A stretch of 64,000 nt of DNA from Blastocatellia bacterium (GCA_025057015.1 JANWYG010000021.1:105187-169186); one strand, 5' to 3'; counted from the stretch's first letter, positions 28,031-37,675 are shown. The notes: generated from the letters alone by a model not told the origin. Numbers and translations are program-made.

Positions 28031-28561
28031 TTAGGATGACCGTTTTTTGCCGCTTTTACTACGGCGAGCCTCAATCTGTTGCTCTATTTCATCAAGCCTT
28101 TTGTTGATAGCTTCTATCTCACTGCGCGTCGGAAGATTCATTCGAGTGAGCAAAAATTGAACTGTATCTTCTATCATTCTGTTCAACACGCTTTTAAGAT
28201 CGTCTCCTGAGCTACCACTGCCGGTGACTCGTCTCCATTGCTGCTGCAATTGTTCTTCAACGTCCTTCACAGTCTTAACTCCTGCCGCCAGACTCTGCTT
28301 CACATACCCCATAACGGCATCCGATCGCCTCTGTATGAGGTTCGCTAAGAGGCTTGCTGGTGCACCTTTACCGTCAGCTACCTGCTCCGTAAGTACTTTC
28401 GACAGGACTACGCCTGTGATGTCCTCACCAGTCTTCTTGTCAATGATCTTGACTTCCTCACCTTTTGCTACCAACTCGGCTAATCCTTCGAGCGTTACAT
28501 AGCGCCGCTCCGTCGGATCATACAGCTTTCTGTTTGCATACCTCTTGATCAATCGAGGCAT
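28031..28561 (-). CDS. phaR: PHA synthesis regulator (PhaR-like)
   Basis: 176 residues from ATG 28561 (GGGGTG upstream); an in-frame GTG at 28570 is possible. The N-terminal PHB/PHA accumulation regulator DNA-binding domain is clear: RLIKRYANRKLYDPTERRYV, then EEVKIIDKKTGEDITGVVLSKVL. The C-terminal half is helical and ends MNLPTRSEIEAINKRLDEIEQQIEAR, like the phasin. PhaR-type proteins bind both DNA and PHA and repress phasin genes until polymer forms. Twin operators in its own promoter fit autoregulation. Confidence 0.88.
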   Translation of the reverse strand: MPRLIKRYANRKLYDPTERRYVTLEGLAELVAKGEEVKIIDKKTGEDITGVVLSKVLTEQVADGKGAPASLLANLIQRRSDAVMGYVKQSLAAGVKTVKDVEEQLQQQWRRVTGSGSSGDDLKSVLNRMIEDTVQFLLTRMNLPTRSEIEAINKRLDEIEQQIEARRSKSGKKRSS

Positions 28562-28585
28562 ATCTTTCACCCCTTTCCGATAAAT

Positions 28586-28636
28586 TTATAACGCAACGCG
28601 TTAAAAATTGTCAAGCAAAATTTTACGCGTCGCGTT
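28586..28636 (-). promoter_or_regulatory. phaR promoter with two palindromic operators
   Basis: TTGACA (28609-28614) and TTATAA (28586-28591) on the minus strand are exactly 17 bp apart. A palindrome AACGC-AAC-GCGTT (28590-28602) fills the spacer next to the -10. A second copy, TACGC-GTC-GCGTT (28624-28636), lies just upstream of the -35. The centres are 34 bp apart, about three helical turns. This is a classic repressor layout and the likely binding site of PhaR itself. Confidence 0.75.
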
Positions 28637-28675
28637 ATTTTTCCGGAACTTGCCTCAGCAAGGCTGGCAAGAAGG

Positions 28676-28981
28676 TCAGTTGAAAGCTTTGACGAATTCT
28701 TGAAGCAAGGTGGGATTATTGGTCTTAACTTTCCCGCTCATAAACTCCATCATGGATGGCTTATAACCTTCCCACATTTTGACAAACATTTCAGGAGAGG
28801 TCTTCAGCACACAATCAGCCTCGTCAACGGTCTTACCTTCTTCTATAAGGATACGTCCTCCTTCAAAAGTAACGGTATACTTGTAATCTTCTAGACTAAA
28901 GTAATATGTACAGTCCTTCTTCATTTTTCCCTTAACGTATTTCTTCTTCATTTCGGCGAATACTTCCGGCACAGTAGGCAT
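28676..28981 (-). CDS. SCP2 sterol-binding domain protein
   Basis: 101 residues, a single SCP-2 domain. Strands with TYYFSLEDYKYTVTFEGGRILIEEG are followed by the typical DCVLKTSPEMFVKMWEGYKPSMMEFMSGKVK and FVKAFN at the end. Binds lipids or acyl chains in the cytoplasm. AAGGAGGAAAC precedes the ATG. It lies 15 bp downstream of the DUF2934 gene, and the two are likely one transcript. Confidence 0.88.
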   Translation of the reverse strand: MPTVPEVFAEMKKKYVKGKMKKDCTYYFSLEDYKYTVTFEGGRILIEEGKTVDEADCVLKTSPEMFVKMWEGYKPSMMEFMSGKVKTNNPTLLQEFVKAFN

Positions 28982-28996
28982 AGTTTCCTCCTTCCC

Positions 28997-29569
28997 TTAT
29001 TGAACCAATAGTTTACGCACCTCGGCATAAATTGCCCTGGCTTGCAGTTCAGCCTGCTCGAGATACTTGTTTAATCCAGCTTCATCATCAAACTCAAGGC
29101 GCAAGTCTGGTGGCAAAATCTGACTGTAATAAGGACTTTCAGGCGAAGTCAGCAGCTTATAGGCAATCGTACGCAAGATTGCAGGGCTGTTACCAAAGCG
29201 TCTAATAAAATCTTCTTCGTCAAGGGCAGCACCCACCTCAAACATCCCTGTCAGATAACTTAGGCCTATCGTGTAGTAGCGAGCATCGACAAGGTCAGCT
29301 TGTGACGGCAAGTCACAGGATGCAAGCATCCACCCTACTAAGGCTACCAGCGTCCGATCGCAACCATCTGCACGCCAAGCAAACGACTGAGTCTCGGCCA
29401 AAAGATCTACAAGACCATCTAGTACTTCCTTTTCAGCAGCGTACCAATCGGCAACTGCATCGGACTCACCTTCCCCCTTACGGGCAGAGTAGATCTCGTA
29501 GGCCCGTAGCTCTATCAACCGTTTGACACGAGGATCTTCGCGTAACTTCTGTTTAATCAATTCTCTCAT
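28997..29569 (-). CDS. DUF2934-containing hypothetical protein
   Basis: 190 residues. The segment IELRAYEIYSARKGEGESDAVADWYAAEKEV (about residues 20-50) fits the DUF2934 pattern (R-A-Y-E-hydrophobic...G...D-W-x-x-A-E), a short motif frequent in Acidobacteria and Proteobacteria. The rest is helical and unrecognised (DGCDRTLVALVGWMLASCDLP, FEVGAALDEEDFIRRFG). CGGAGAAAATC is the ribosome site. Function unknown; partner of the SCP2 gene. Confidence 0.65.
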   Translation of the reverse strand: MRELIKQKLREDPRVKRLIELRAYEIYSARKGEGESDAVADWYAAEKEVLDGLVDLLAETQSFAWRADGCDRTLVALVGWMLASCDLPSQADLVDARYYTIGLSYLTGMFEVGAALDEEDFIRRFGNSPAILRTIAYKLLTSPESPYYSQILPPDLRLEFDDEAGLNKYLEQAELQARAIYAEVRKLLVQ

Positions 29570-29653
29570 GATTTTCTCCGAAGTAATTGCATAAATTATA
29601 CTTCAATGTCTTTTTACCAAACTTAATAGAAAAGATGCAGCTAAAGATTGTGT

Positions 29654-29659
29654 TATAAT
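29654..29659 (+). promoter_or_regulatory. Candidate -10 box of the RAMA-domain gene
   Basis: A perfect TATAAT lies 78 bp upstream of the RAMA gene. No good -35 is seen at 16-18 bp, so it would be a weak or activator-dependent promoter. Confidence 0.35.
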
Positions 29660-29737
29660 AGCCCGGCGGTTTAAGCCGTGATTTTAAGTATAAACCAGCA
29701 GCATACTTACTCTTAAGGAAGTCGATTCGAGAGGAGC

Positions 29738-30238
29738 ATGTCAAAAAACCAGCTTGGTCCGAGACTGCAGATTACCAACCTTCAGCTGAGACAACAGCGG
29801 TTTTCTTGCGAGCTAATATCTATACTAAATCGCTTCCTATTATTTACAGACTACAAACCAGATTTTCTCAATATAACTTACGACGGCAGCAAATGGAACA
29901 TAAGCTTTACGCCTACACCAAAAGCCAAAATCAACCCACAGCCTGCTCTCAAAAGACTGCATATACGCGATCTCATAGAAGCAGGGCTGCTAGCTGCAGG
30001 TACCAAGCTTCGCTACAAGAGAAAACCCTCGATAATAGCTACCGTTCTAGCCGACGGCAAGCTCAAAGTAGGTAAGGATATTTTCTCAAGCCCGTCAAGC
30101 GCCGCAACGAAGTTTGCCTCTGCAGGTCGACGTGACGGTTGGTTCTGCTGGCTCTTTCAAGACAAAGATGGAGAATACAAACCCATAGACTTACTTAGGG
30201 AACGTTGGAAATCTCTAGTCACGAAAGATGCCAGGTGA
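29738..30238 (+). CDS. Stand-alone RAMA-domain protein
   Basis: 166 residues. The C-terminal 100 residues fit the RAMA (restriction enzyme adenine methylase associated) domain: LHIRDLIEAGLLAAGTKLRY, IATVLADGKLKVGKDIFSSP and AATKFASAGRRDGWFCWLF. The first 60 residues are unrecognised. RAMA domains are thought to read or bind modified DNA and usually sit beside methylases or nucleases; none flanks this gene. Its 3' end overlaps the convergent coiled-coil gene by 24 bp. Confidence 0.75.
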   Translation: MSKNQLGPRLQITNLQLRQQRFSCELISILNRFLLFTDYKPDFLNITYDGSKWNISFTPTPKAKINPQPALKRLHIRDLIEAGLLAAGTKLRYKRKPSIIATVLADGKLKVGKDIFSSPSSAATKFASAGRRDGWFCWLFQDKDGEYKPIDLLRERWKSLVTKDAR

Positions 30239-30817
30239 AACTCCAAGTCGACGGCCTTCTTCTTGCAACAGCTCTAGTTGCTCTTCTAATTGTTCGAGGC
30301 GTGTTAGCTTTGCTTCGAGCTTTCTTGCATCTATAACCGGAGCTGTAGTACGTAGTTGTCGTCGGTTACGGCGACGAGTTTGATCGGCTTCTATGTAGAT
30401 CGAGCTACTGTTACTGCGGCGCGTAGTCACGTTTTTTTTCTCTTCTTCTATCATCTGTAGTCTCAAATCGACATACCGCTCACGGTACTCAAGGTCGTAT
30501 GGACGCCGTTCTCTGTATCCTTTGACGCTACCCTCCCGCTGAAGCTCATCTACAAGGAGTTGCTGTTTTTTCATCTCCACCTTCAGATCGGCGTTCGTCT
30601 CATCCTTAGCAATGCGCAGCTTTAGGTCAAGCATTCCCATACGTGCATCTAGCAACCTATCTTGCCAAAGCTTTTCGGCCTCACTAGATGGTGCAGGCTC
30701 GCTCGCTAGGCGAGGTTGCGTTTCCCTAAGAGGTGAGACGTCATCCATAGTTAGACTACGACTACGGCTTTGCGCCAAAGCTACGATAGGCAGTAGGATC
30801 AAGATCCATATTCTCAT
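30215..30817 (-). CDS. Secreted coiled-coil hypothetical protein
   Basis: 200 residues from ATG 30817, which gives a clean signal peptide (MRIWILILLPIVALAQS). The mature part is highly charged and helical, with heptad-like stretches at DLKVEMKKQQLLVDELQRE and KLTRLEQLEEQLELLQEE and a basic middle (QTRRRNRRQLR). No recognised domain. Last gene of the secreted-nuclease run, directly after the membrane-anchored 407-residue gene (stop and start are 2 bases apart). Possibly a periplasmic scaffold or nucleic-acid-binding protein given the basic patch, which is speculation. Confidence 0.65.
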   Translation of the reverse strand: MRIWILILLPIVALAQSRSRSLTMDDVSPLRETQPRLASEPAPSSEAEKLWQDRLLDARMGMLDLKLRIAKDETNADLKVEMKKQQLLVDELQREGSVKGYRERRPYDLEYRERYVDLRLQMIEEEKKNVTTRRSNSSSIYIEADQTRRRNRRQLRTTAPVIDARKLEAKLTRLEQLEEQLELLQEEGRRLGVSPGIFRD

Positions 30818-30819
30818 AC

Positions 30820-32043
30820 TTACTCTTCCAATAATGCACAACTACAAGTTTTTACCTCGCCAGACTTTCTGGCGCTAAGCTGAAGCTTCTGTGGCACTGC
30901 ATCCTCTGACAGCGCAGCTCCCTGAGGCGTCTTTAACCAGCCGAGGGGTATCTCTAAAGCCATGCTCTCTGCTATTATCTTACCTGTCTTATAAGAGTAC
31001 TCAGCAGCTCCAACTTCCACCTCTACGAACAGCTCATCGGCAGCTACTGGCACTGTTACTATTAGCAGGGGTTTATCAAGGCGTAATTCAGCAGCAAGCG
31101 CTCCTGTACACCTATAGCCATAGATCTTGTCTCGCAACTGAGGTTCAGGCTCTCGAGTAGCATATAGATAGACCCGCTGGCCGACGAGAAACAGTGCACT
31201 TACCGCTATTAAAACGATCCAAAGAAGTAGCCGCCAACGCGGTACGCTCTTTTTTGGAGCTCGTGGTTGTGATACTACTGATGCTGTAGCAAACTTCTCA
31301 TCAAACTCACTCTTTACAGACTGGGCTACAGAAGTAAGACTCGGTGCAGTTGAGTCTTTACTTCGTTCTGAGCGATCGGTCACTTCGGTAGCAGCAGAAG
31401 CTTCAAGCTCAGACATCTTAACTTTGCCTGCTTCAGGTTTGGGACGCTCCGGCAAAGGTTCCCTCTGCCAACGTATCTCATAGCGATGCCGACAGACACC
31501 CGATTCTTTCTTCTGCTCACCGCCTGCATATGTCACTTTATGACCTGAAAGCTCTACAAGCCGCTCAAAAAATCCTACGCCGCTTGCAAAGTAGCTTTCA
31601 GGAATGTCCTCAGGATATTCGTACACTAGCACTAGCCCTTGCTCATCCTGGCTAGACGGTGTAACTGACTCGTAACTAAATATTCCTGAATCCTGAAAGA
31701 TAACGTTAAAACGTGTAGCATTCTTAAGCAGCTCCTCTGGCGGCAAACCGTGCAGTTTTGCTGGCAGTCGTAAGTAATTGTAGTCCGCACTAAAGCGACC
31801 TAGCTCGTGCAGCAACCGTTCGTCACCACCACCCAGCTTGCTTACCACATAGCGGTCAACAGCATCCAGAGTCTCAAAATCATACCAATTATTCTCAAAT
31901 ACTGGACTACGCAGCTTGTCGCGGTCCTTCGGAGGCAACGAAGAAACAAGAGCATTCTTCGCCGAGGCCCCGAACCTAGCCTCTACAAAAGCAAACCGTG
32001 AACTCAGTATAGAGCCGTGTATCCTTTTTCCTACGCTCTTCAT
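30820..32043 (-). CDS. Membrane-anchored protein with a DUF2378-like N-terminal domain
   Basis: 407 residues. The first 190 residues recall the DUF2378 (TIGR02265) paralogous family and related heme-NO/V4R-type folds: IHGSILSSRFAFVEARFG, NNWYDFETLDAVDRYVV, and a strand-rich end with GVCRHRYEIRW. A charged linker follows, then one membrane span (about 276-292, LLLWIVLIAVSALFLVG) and an extracytoplasmic beta-rich tail. The domain match is by eye and tentative. It starts 2 bases after the stop of the metallo-beta-lactamase gene. Confidence 0.55.
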   Translation of the reverse strand: MKSVGKRIHGSILSSRFAFVEARFGASAKNALVSSLPPKDRDKLRSPVFENNWYDFETLDAVDRYVVSKLGGGDERLLHELGRFSADYNYLRLPAKLHGLPPEELLKNATRFNVIFQDSGIFSYESVTPSSQDEQGLVLVYEYPEDIPESYFASGVGFFERLVELSGHKVTYAGGEQKKESGVCRHRYEIRWQREPLPERPKPEAGKVKMSELEASAATEVTDRSERSKDSTAPSLTSVAQSVKSEFDEKFATASVVSQPRAPKKSVPRWRLLLWIVLIAVSALFLVGQRVYLYATREPEPQLRDKIYGYRCTGALAAELRLDKPLLIVTVPVAADELFVEVEVGAAEYSYKTGKIIAESMALEIPLGWLKTPQGAALSEDAVPQKLQLSARKSGEVKTCSCALLEE

Positions 32044-32045
32044 AG

Positions 32046-33713
32046 CTATTTACCTTGTCTAAAAGGCAACACTTCGATTTGGTGTGGAGCGGAAACGGTA
32101 ATGTTAAGTTTCTTTGACTTTTCATTTGACTTTTGTTCATTAGGCGAGCGCGGTTCATAGCGCGTCACTATACCGCCTACTTCTATCCACTTATTAGCAT
32201 AGAACTTACAAGGATCACCTATACCAGGCGTCTCATAAAAATTCGGCCAGTCTTTGTTAAAGATCACCACCGTGAAAGATTCTTCCAGATTCTCAGTATC
32301 GATATTCAAAAACTTAACTTTGTTCGATGCCGGAGTAAACGTAGAAGTAACTTTGCCCCAAACATAGACTTTCTTACCGATATACTGCTCAAGCCTCGCT
32401 CGGTCTTTAACGCGGATTCGCGGAAAGCCGTTTTTGGTAGTAGCCTCACCATCGGTAACTTGAACGTTATTGTTACCTTCCGGCTGAGCCTTTACATCAC
32501 CTGACTTGCTACCGTCTTCCTCCTCATCAGGTGGCCGGCGACCTTGTGCTTCCTCATAGCGTACTTGCTGTTGTTCATAATCAAGTTGCTGATCAAGATG
32601 TCGTGCTTCCTGCTCATCACTGTAACTGCGGTACGAGCGAGTTATACTTACCTCGTAGTTATATCCGGAATTGAAAACGCGAATGACGACCGTACCACCT
32701 TCCACAGAACGCTTGAACTGGGGACTAGAAGCACCGCCTTCGCGAGCAGTGATAAAAAGGTCACCTGTTTCCAACAGCCTATCTATAACGCTTTGACGCG
32801 GATGACCGAAGCGGTTAGCCGTACCAGCTGAAACTACAGACACTTCCGGGTCTAGAACTTCTACAAACTTAGGATTGCTAGAGTGATCCGAACCGTGATG
32901 GCTAACCCGATAGACTTCGACGTTACCTACAGCTTCAGCTACACGAGTTTCTATGTCATGATACTTGTAGCCATACTGTGAGACGTAGTCCTCACCCGAG
33001 AGATCTCCGCCTATGAAGTATTCAAAGTCATTCCAAGTTATCTTCAGACAGACCGAGAAATCGTTCTCAGAAGGTGGCGGATCGGCTTTTAGTTCAGCTT
33101 CAGGTAAGACTTGTACTTCACGACCGTCGATAATAGTCTTGCCGTTTACGGCAACGACATCAACTACGATTGGTTCGCCAAGATCTATTTGCCCACGTCC
33201 CAAACGAGCAGTTTCACGATTGACTAGTTTACGCCCTTCAGGACTTTCTACAAACTCCTTGTACTTGAGAGCTATAGGCACTCGGGGAACTATCGGCTCA
33301 AAACCGCGGTCTATCACTTTATGAATCTTAAGTGCTCTGCTCTTAAAAAGCCGAAACATTCCCCCTTCGTAGCGAGCACCGCTTTCTGTCACTTTACTAT
33401 TACCGACATGGTCTTGATGGTAGTGGCTGATGACAAAGTAGTCGAGCTCCTTCTTACCAGTAACTTGTTCGACATAAGCAGCTACAAGATCGGCATTCTC
33501 GTGTAGTGGCCAGTCACGTTCACCAAGGTCATAGAGCAAAGTCTTTCCTGTAGGTGAGATAACAAGCACAGAATCGCCCTGGCCTACATAGATATGGTGT
33601 ATTTCGAGCGTGCCCGGTATCCAGCGTGCGCTAGTTACGGCGGTTCTTTGGGCTGACGCGCTACTACAGAGAGCTATTAGTAAAAACAGAACCTTGAAAG
33701 AAGAAGTTGCCAT
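32046..33713 (-). CDS. Exported ComEC-like metallo-beta-lactamase with C-terminal OB fold
   Basis: 555 residues from ATG 33713 with signal peptide FKVLFLLIALCSSASAQ. The MBL core has the ComEC/Rec2 start IHHIYVGQGDSVLVISP, the metal motif ISHYHQDHVGNS (HxHxDH) and VSHHGSDHSSN. A Gln/Glu-rich linker (about 375-430) leads to a C-terminal domain (IGKKVYVWGKVTSTF, VKFLNIDTENLEESFTVVIF, WIEVGGIVTRYEPR) that looks like an OB fold used for nucleic-acid binding. It has no competence channel domain. Likely a secreted nuclease or phosphodiesterase. The ATG overlaps the end of the thermonuclease gene. Confidence 0.8.
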   Translation of the reverse strand: MATSSFKVLFLLIALCSSASAQRTAVTSARWIPGTLEIHHIYVGQGDSVLVISPTGKTLLYDLGERDWPLHENADLVAAYVEQVTGKKELDYFVISHYHQDHVGNSKVTESGARYEGGMFRLFKSRALKIHKVIDRGFEPIVPRVPIALKYKEFVESPEGRKLVNRETARLGRGQIDLGEPIVVDVVAVNGKTIIDGREVQVLPEAELKADPPPSENDFSVCLKITWNDFEYFIGGDLSGEDYVSQYGYKYHDIETRVAEAVGNVEVYRVSHHGSDHSSNPKFVEVLDPEVSVVSAGTANRFGHPRQSVIDRLLETGDLFITAREGGASSPQFKRSVEGGTVVIRVFNSGYNYEVSITRSYRSYSDEQEARHLDQQLDYEQQQVRYEEAQGRRPPDEEEDGSKSGDVKAQPEGNNNVQVTDGEATTKNGFPRIRVKDRARLEQYIGKKVYVWGKVTSTFTPASNKVKFLNIDTENLEESFTVVIFNKDWPNFYETPGIGDPCKFYANKWIEVGGIVTRYEPRSPNEQKSNEKSKKLNITVSAPHQIEVLPFRQGK

Positions 33714-33714
33714 T

Positions 33715-34422
33715 TTACCTTGCAGACTTGACATATCCCGCTTTTTGAGCATCGGCTTCGTTCTTGAAAAACACTCGGTGCTTTGATGTTTTGGCTTGCT
33801 CGTAGTATCTGCCGCCTGGCACGTGATACTTGCGAGTCTTGCGGTTACCTATAACGCAGCCTTCTTCATAATCTGGTATTTCGAGTTCTGACTCGCGCTT
33901 AGCCTGTTCTGCTGAGCGTTCGCGTTTCTGTGCCCTAAACTCAGCCGGAGACATCGTGAGCGGAGTTTTCTCGTTCCATATGCCGCGACCTGATTCACGG
34001 GCGGCTCGCTGCGCTTTTTGAAAACGTTCAACATACTTTATGTTTGGTGGCTCGGTAGCGAGCATAGCTAGACCCTGCTTTAACATCTCTTCGTTCATTA
34101 ACCTATCGTCTAACCAAACGTACCCAAGCAACTCGCCAGCTTCGTTTTCCTTCTGCACATCTGTCTCTATTCGAACGATCTTTCTGGTAATAGCCACAGA
34201 GAGATACTGCTGGGCCATCGTCCCGAAAGGCTCTTGCCCTTCACGTTCCCGTGACGAGCATTCCGGAGCATCCAAACCTATCAGGCGCACAGTCTGTAGG
34301 TTACGTTCGCCCTTGCGACGCACCTTTATAGTGTCGCCATCGACCACCTTTATTACTTCTACTTCAAGCATCTGCTGTCCAGCTGCCATAACTGGCAGCA
34401 GTGAAAGCAGCACAGTAGTCAT
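33715..34422 (-). CDS. Secreted thermonuclease-like protein (SNase fold) with an altered active site
   Basis: 235 residues from ATG 34422 (TAGG upstream) with signal peptide MTTVLLSLLPVMAAGQ; earlier ATGs at 34440/34443 lie inside the PLD gene. SNase motifs VVDGDTIKV and VRLIGLDAPE (Arg35-, Asp40- and Glu43-equivalents) are intact. In the next block, where SNase has YGRGLAYIY, this protein has AGELLGYVW, so the Arg87-equivalent is Glu. The C-terminus (IGNRKTRKYHVPGGRYY, AQKAGYV) resembles the Ada-type/YHxP tail found on many secreted SNases. It may have altered or weak nuclease activity. Confidence 0.85.
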   Translation of the reverse strand: MTTVLLSLLPVMAAGQQMLEVEVIKVVDGDTIKVRRKGERNLQTVRLIGLDAPECSSREREGQEPFGTMAQQYLSVAITRKIVRIETDVQKENEAGELLGYVWLDDRLMNEEMLKQGLAMLATEPPNIKYVERFQKAQRAARESGRGIWNEKTPLTMSPAEFRAQKRERSAEQAKRESELEIPDYEEGCVIGNRKTRKYHVPGGRYYEQAKTSKHRVFFKNEADAQKAGYVKSAR

Positions 34423-34429
34423 AAAATGC

Positions 34430-35617
34430 CTAGTTATCATCATTGTCGGAACCACCAGCTTCGTCAGCATTGCTTTCATCTTCGTCGTCCGGCTCAGGAG
34501 CTTCTCCTGGATCTCCACTGAAAGTTGACCATAGCCGCTCGAACTCTGCCTGATACCGGCCTGCAATCTCCGGAGAGTAAATTATTAATATATTTTCATC
34601 ATTACTTTTCGCAGCATTATTAGAGAGATTAAAACTACCAGTAAGCACTTCTACACCGTCAACAACTATGACCTTGTGATGCAATTTAGCCTCTTCATCA
34701 TCATATTTGACAGGTACTTCGGCTTTTGCCAGCTCCTTATATGGAACGTAACGCCAGCGTGCAGTTGAACCATGGCTAGAAAAACTGTTATCTAACAGAA
34801 CACGTACCTTGACGCCACGCTTATGTGCAGCTATTAGTGCTTCAGCTATCTCCTTGCTAGAAAAGACAAAGCAATAAACATCTATGGTCTTCTTAGCACG
34901 CTCGATCATGGAGACTATCTGCGGCAAAGGTGTGTCTTCAGGGCTGAAGAACGTAGCCACTCGCGCCGTACCTACTGTAGTCATAGGATAAGGCGTGTTA
35001 GGCTTGCCAGATCCTTTCTTACCAAATTTGCCCTCACGCTGTTCATAGAATTCGGTCAAGAAGTTTGCTGCAACGCGCTCATCTTCTATCCAGACGCCAT
35101 TGTTATAGTTAAAAAGCAGGCAGTGTTCGGTAATATTAGTCGATCCGGTCCAGACACGCTTCTTATCAGCCACGAAAAACTTGTTGTGCATCAATCCAGA
35201 CTTTTTTGTGTCCGGAATAAGCCTCACGCGGCTATTTTTTAGCACGTCCATAGCAGCGCGGTCCTTTGGCAAAGTCATCCATCGTGCTTCGACAACCACC
35301 TGAACATCTACTCCGGCAGCAGCTCGTGCCGCTAGGCGCTCAGCAACGATAAGCATATCAACCTCATGTGCAGAGCCATAAAGCGACGTTTGTGCCGAGT
35401 CTATGAACTTGAGCAAGTTGTACAGCACACCAGCAGGATCATCTGCCGCTTTCGGCCCAAAATAGACCCGTATCGGTCCGGTCTGAGCATCTCTCTGTAG
35501 CGTAGTGGGCTTCGCTGCCTGCGTAGCGGCAGCCGACTTTTGTGCTACTGCCCAACCAGAGGCTAAAAACAGCAGTACTAAAACCCTTACCAAGTAGGTG
35601 ATACCTATAGACTTCAT
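34430..35617 (-). CDS. Secreted phospholipase-D-family nuclease with two HKD motifs
   Basis: 395 residues with signal peptide (YLVRVLVLLFLASGWAVA). Both HKD half-sites are present: HNKFFVADKKRVWTGSTNIT and HHKVIVVDGVEVLTGSFNLS. The second is followed by SNDENILII, as in Nuc-like endonucleases. The C-terminal 30 residues are very acidic (EPDDEDESNADEAGG). The size and motif spacing fit a bifunctional PLD fold acting on DNA or phospholipid outside the cytoplasm. Its 3' end overlaps the thermonuclease gene region, and the prepilin gene lies 50 bp upstream on the same strand. Confidence 0.88.
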   Translation of the reverse strand: MKSIGITYLVRVLVLLFLASGWAVAQKSAAATQAAKPTTLQRDAQTGPIRVYFGPKAADDPAGVLYNLLKFIDSAQTSLYGSAHEVDMLIVAERLAARAAAGVDVQVVVEARWMTLPKDRAAMDVLKNSRVRLIPDTKKSGLMHNKFFVADKKRVWTGSTNITEHCLLFNYNNGVWIEDERVAANFLTEFYEQREGKFGKKGSGKPNTPYPMTTVGTARVATFFSPEDTPLPQIVSMIERAKKTIDVYCFVFSSKEIAEALIAAHKRGVKVRVLLDNSFSSHGSTARWRYVPYKELAKAEVPVKYDDEEAKLHHKVIVVDGVEVLTGSFNLSNNAAKSNDENILIIYSPEIAGRYQAEFERLWSTFSGDPGEAPEPDDEDESNADEAGGSDNDDN

Positions 35618-35667
35618 ACTCCTCCACTAGACGACTATGATTCTCAGCAGAGCCATAGGAGCAAGCA

Positions 35668-36192
35668 TCATTGCAGTGGTCTATAAGCCGAGTTAGGCGG
35701 CGGAGCAGTGCTAGGCATGGCCCACAGTATTACCCCCATGCTACCAGAAACTGTTCCTCCCGCAGTGGTACGATGAATACGATATCTGAACCATCTGTAT
35801 CTACCGCGCAGGGGTGGCTTCGGATCTACGTCAAGCGTAAAACCTTGAGAATCTGTAGTATAACGAAAGCTATAGTCATAAAACCCATCCGAAAGAACCT
35901 CGGTTGCACCACTGGTAGGAGTCCCACTGGCACTAGGTGCGTTGCGCTGAAAACTACCAGCACCAAGAAAATTCCCCGTAAACAGCTCATCAGGTATAGC
36001 AAAACGATTTTTGCTGCTGTAGAAAAGAAACTGCACGTCTACGAGCGTTCTAATATGGGCTATGGCTCGGCCTTCGTGCGCAGCTCGCCTTGCCGCCAGC
36101 AAATTCGGCACCGCTATCGCCGCTATGATGCTTATGAGCACTACTACAAGCAACATCTCTACCAGAGAAAAGCCTCGTACTTTTGGGTTCAT
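35668..36192 (-). CDS. Type IV pilin-like / GspG-type prepilin
   Basis: 174 residues from ATG 36192 (CCAAGGAAAC upstream). Prepilin leader MNPKVRG then FSLVEMLLVVVLISIIAA with Glu at +5 after the cleavage site: the type III signal of pilins and pseudopilins. The C-terminal body has DGFYDYSFRYTTDSQGFTLDVDP and RYRWFRYRI, resembling type IV pilin-like proteins of Acidobacteria and Myxococcota. No assembly ATPase or peptidase is in the window. It leads the run of secreted nucleases, so it may help uptake or handling of extracellular DNA. Confidence 0.85.
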   Translation of the reverse strand: MNPKVRGFSLVEMLLVVVLISIIAAIAVPNLLAARRAAHEGRAIAHIRTLVDVQFLFYSSKNRFAIPDELFTGNFLGAGSFQRNAPSASGTPTSGATEVLSDGFYDYSFRYTTDSQGFTLDVDPKPPLRGRYRWFRYRIHRTTAGGTVSGSMGVILWAMPSTAPPPNSAYRPLQ

Positions 36193-36375
36193 TTTAAGTT
36201 TCCTTGGATTGACAAGCTTGATATGTACGATAGATTCTACCACAGACTACTACCTTGCTTGATCAGGTATTCTCGAGTATCTTTAAGGTTTTGCAAAAAT
36301 GTTACTGTGCTGCACTTACAAAAGTAAGCTCATAATAAGCTATGCATAAACTTCAGCGCACTCTAGGAGCAAAAA

Positions 36376-37669
<1,294 letters not shown>

Positions 37670-37675
37670 AGCAGA

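Noticed and set aside
35671..36327. 218-codon plus-strand frame
   Set aside because: Antisense to the prepilin gene, whose type III signal and fold are convincing; Arg/Tyr-rich product typical of a shadow frame.
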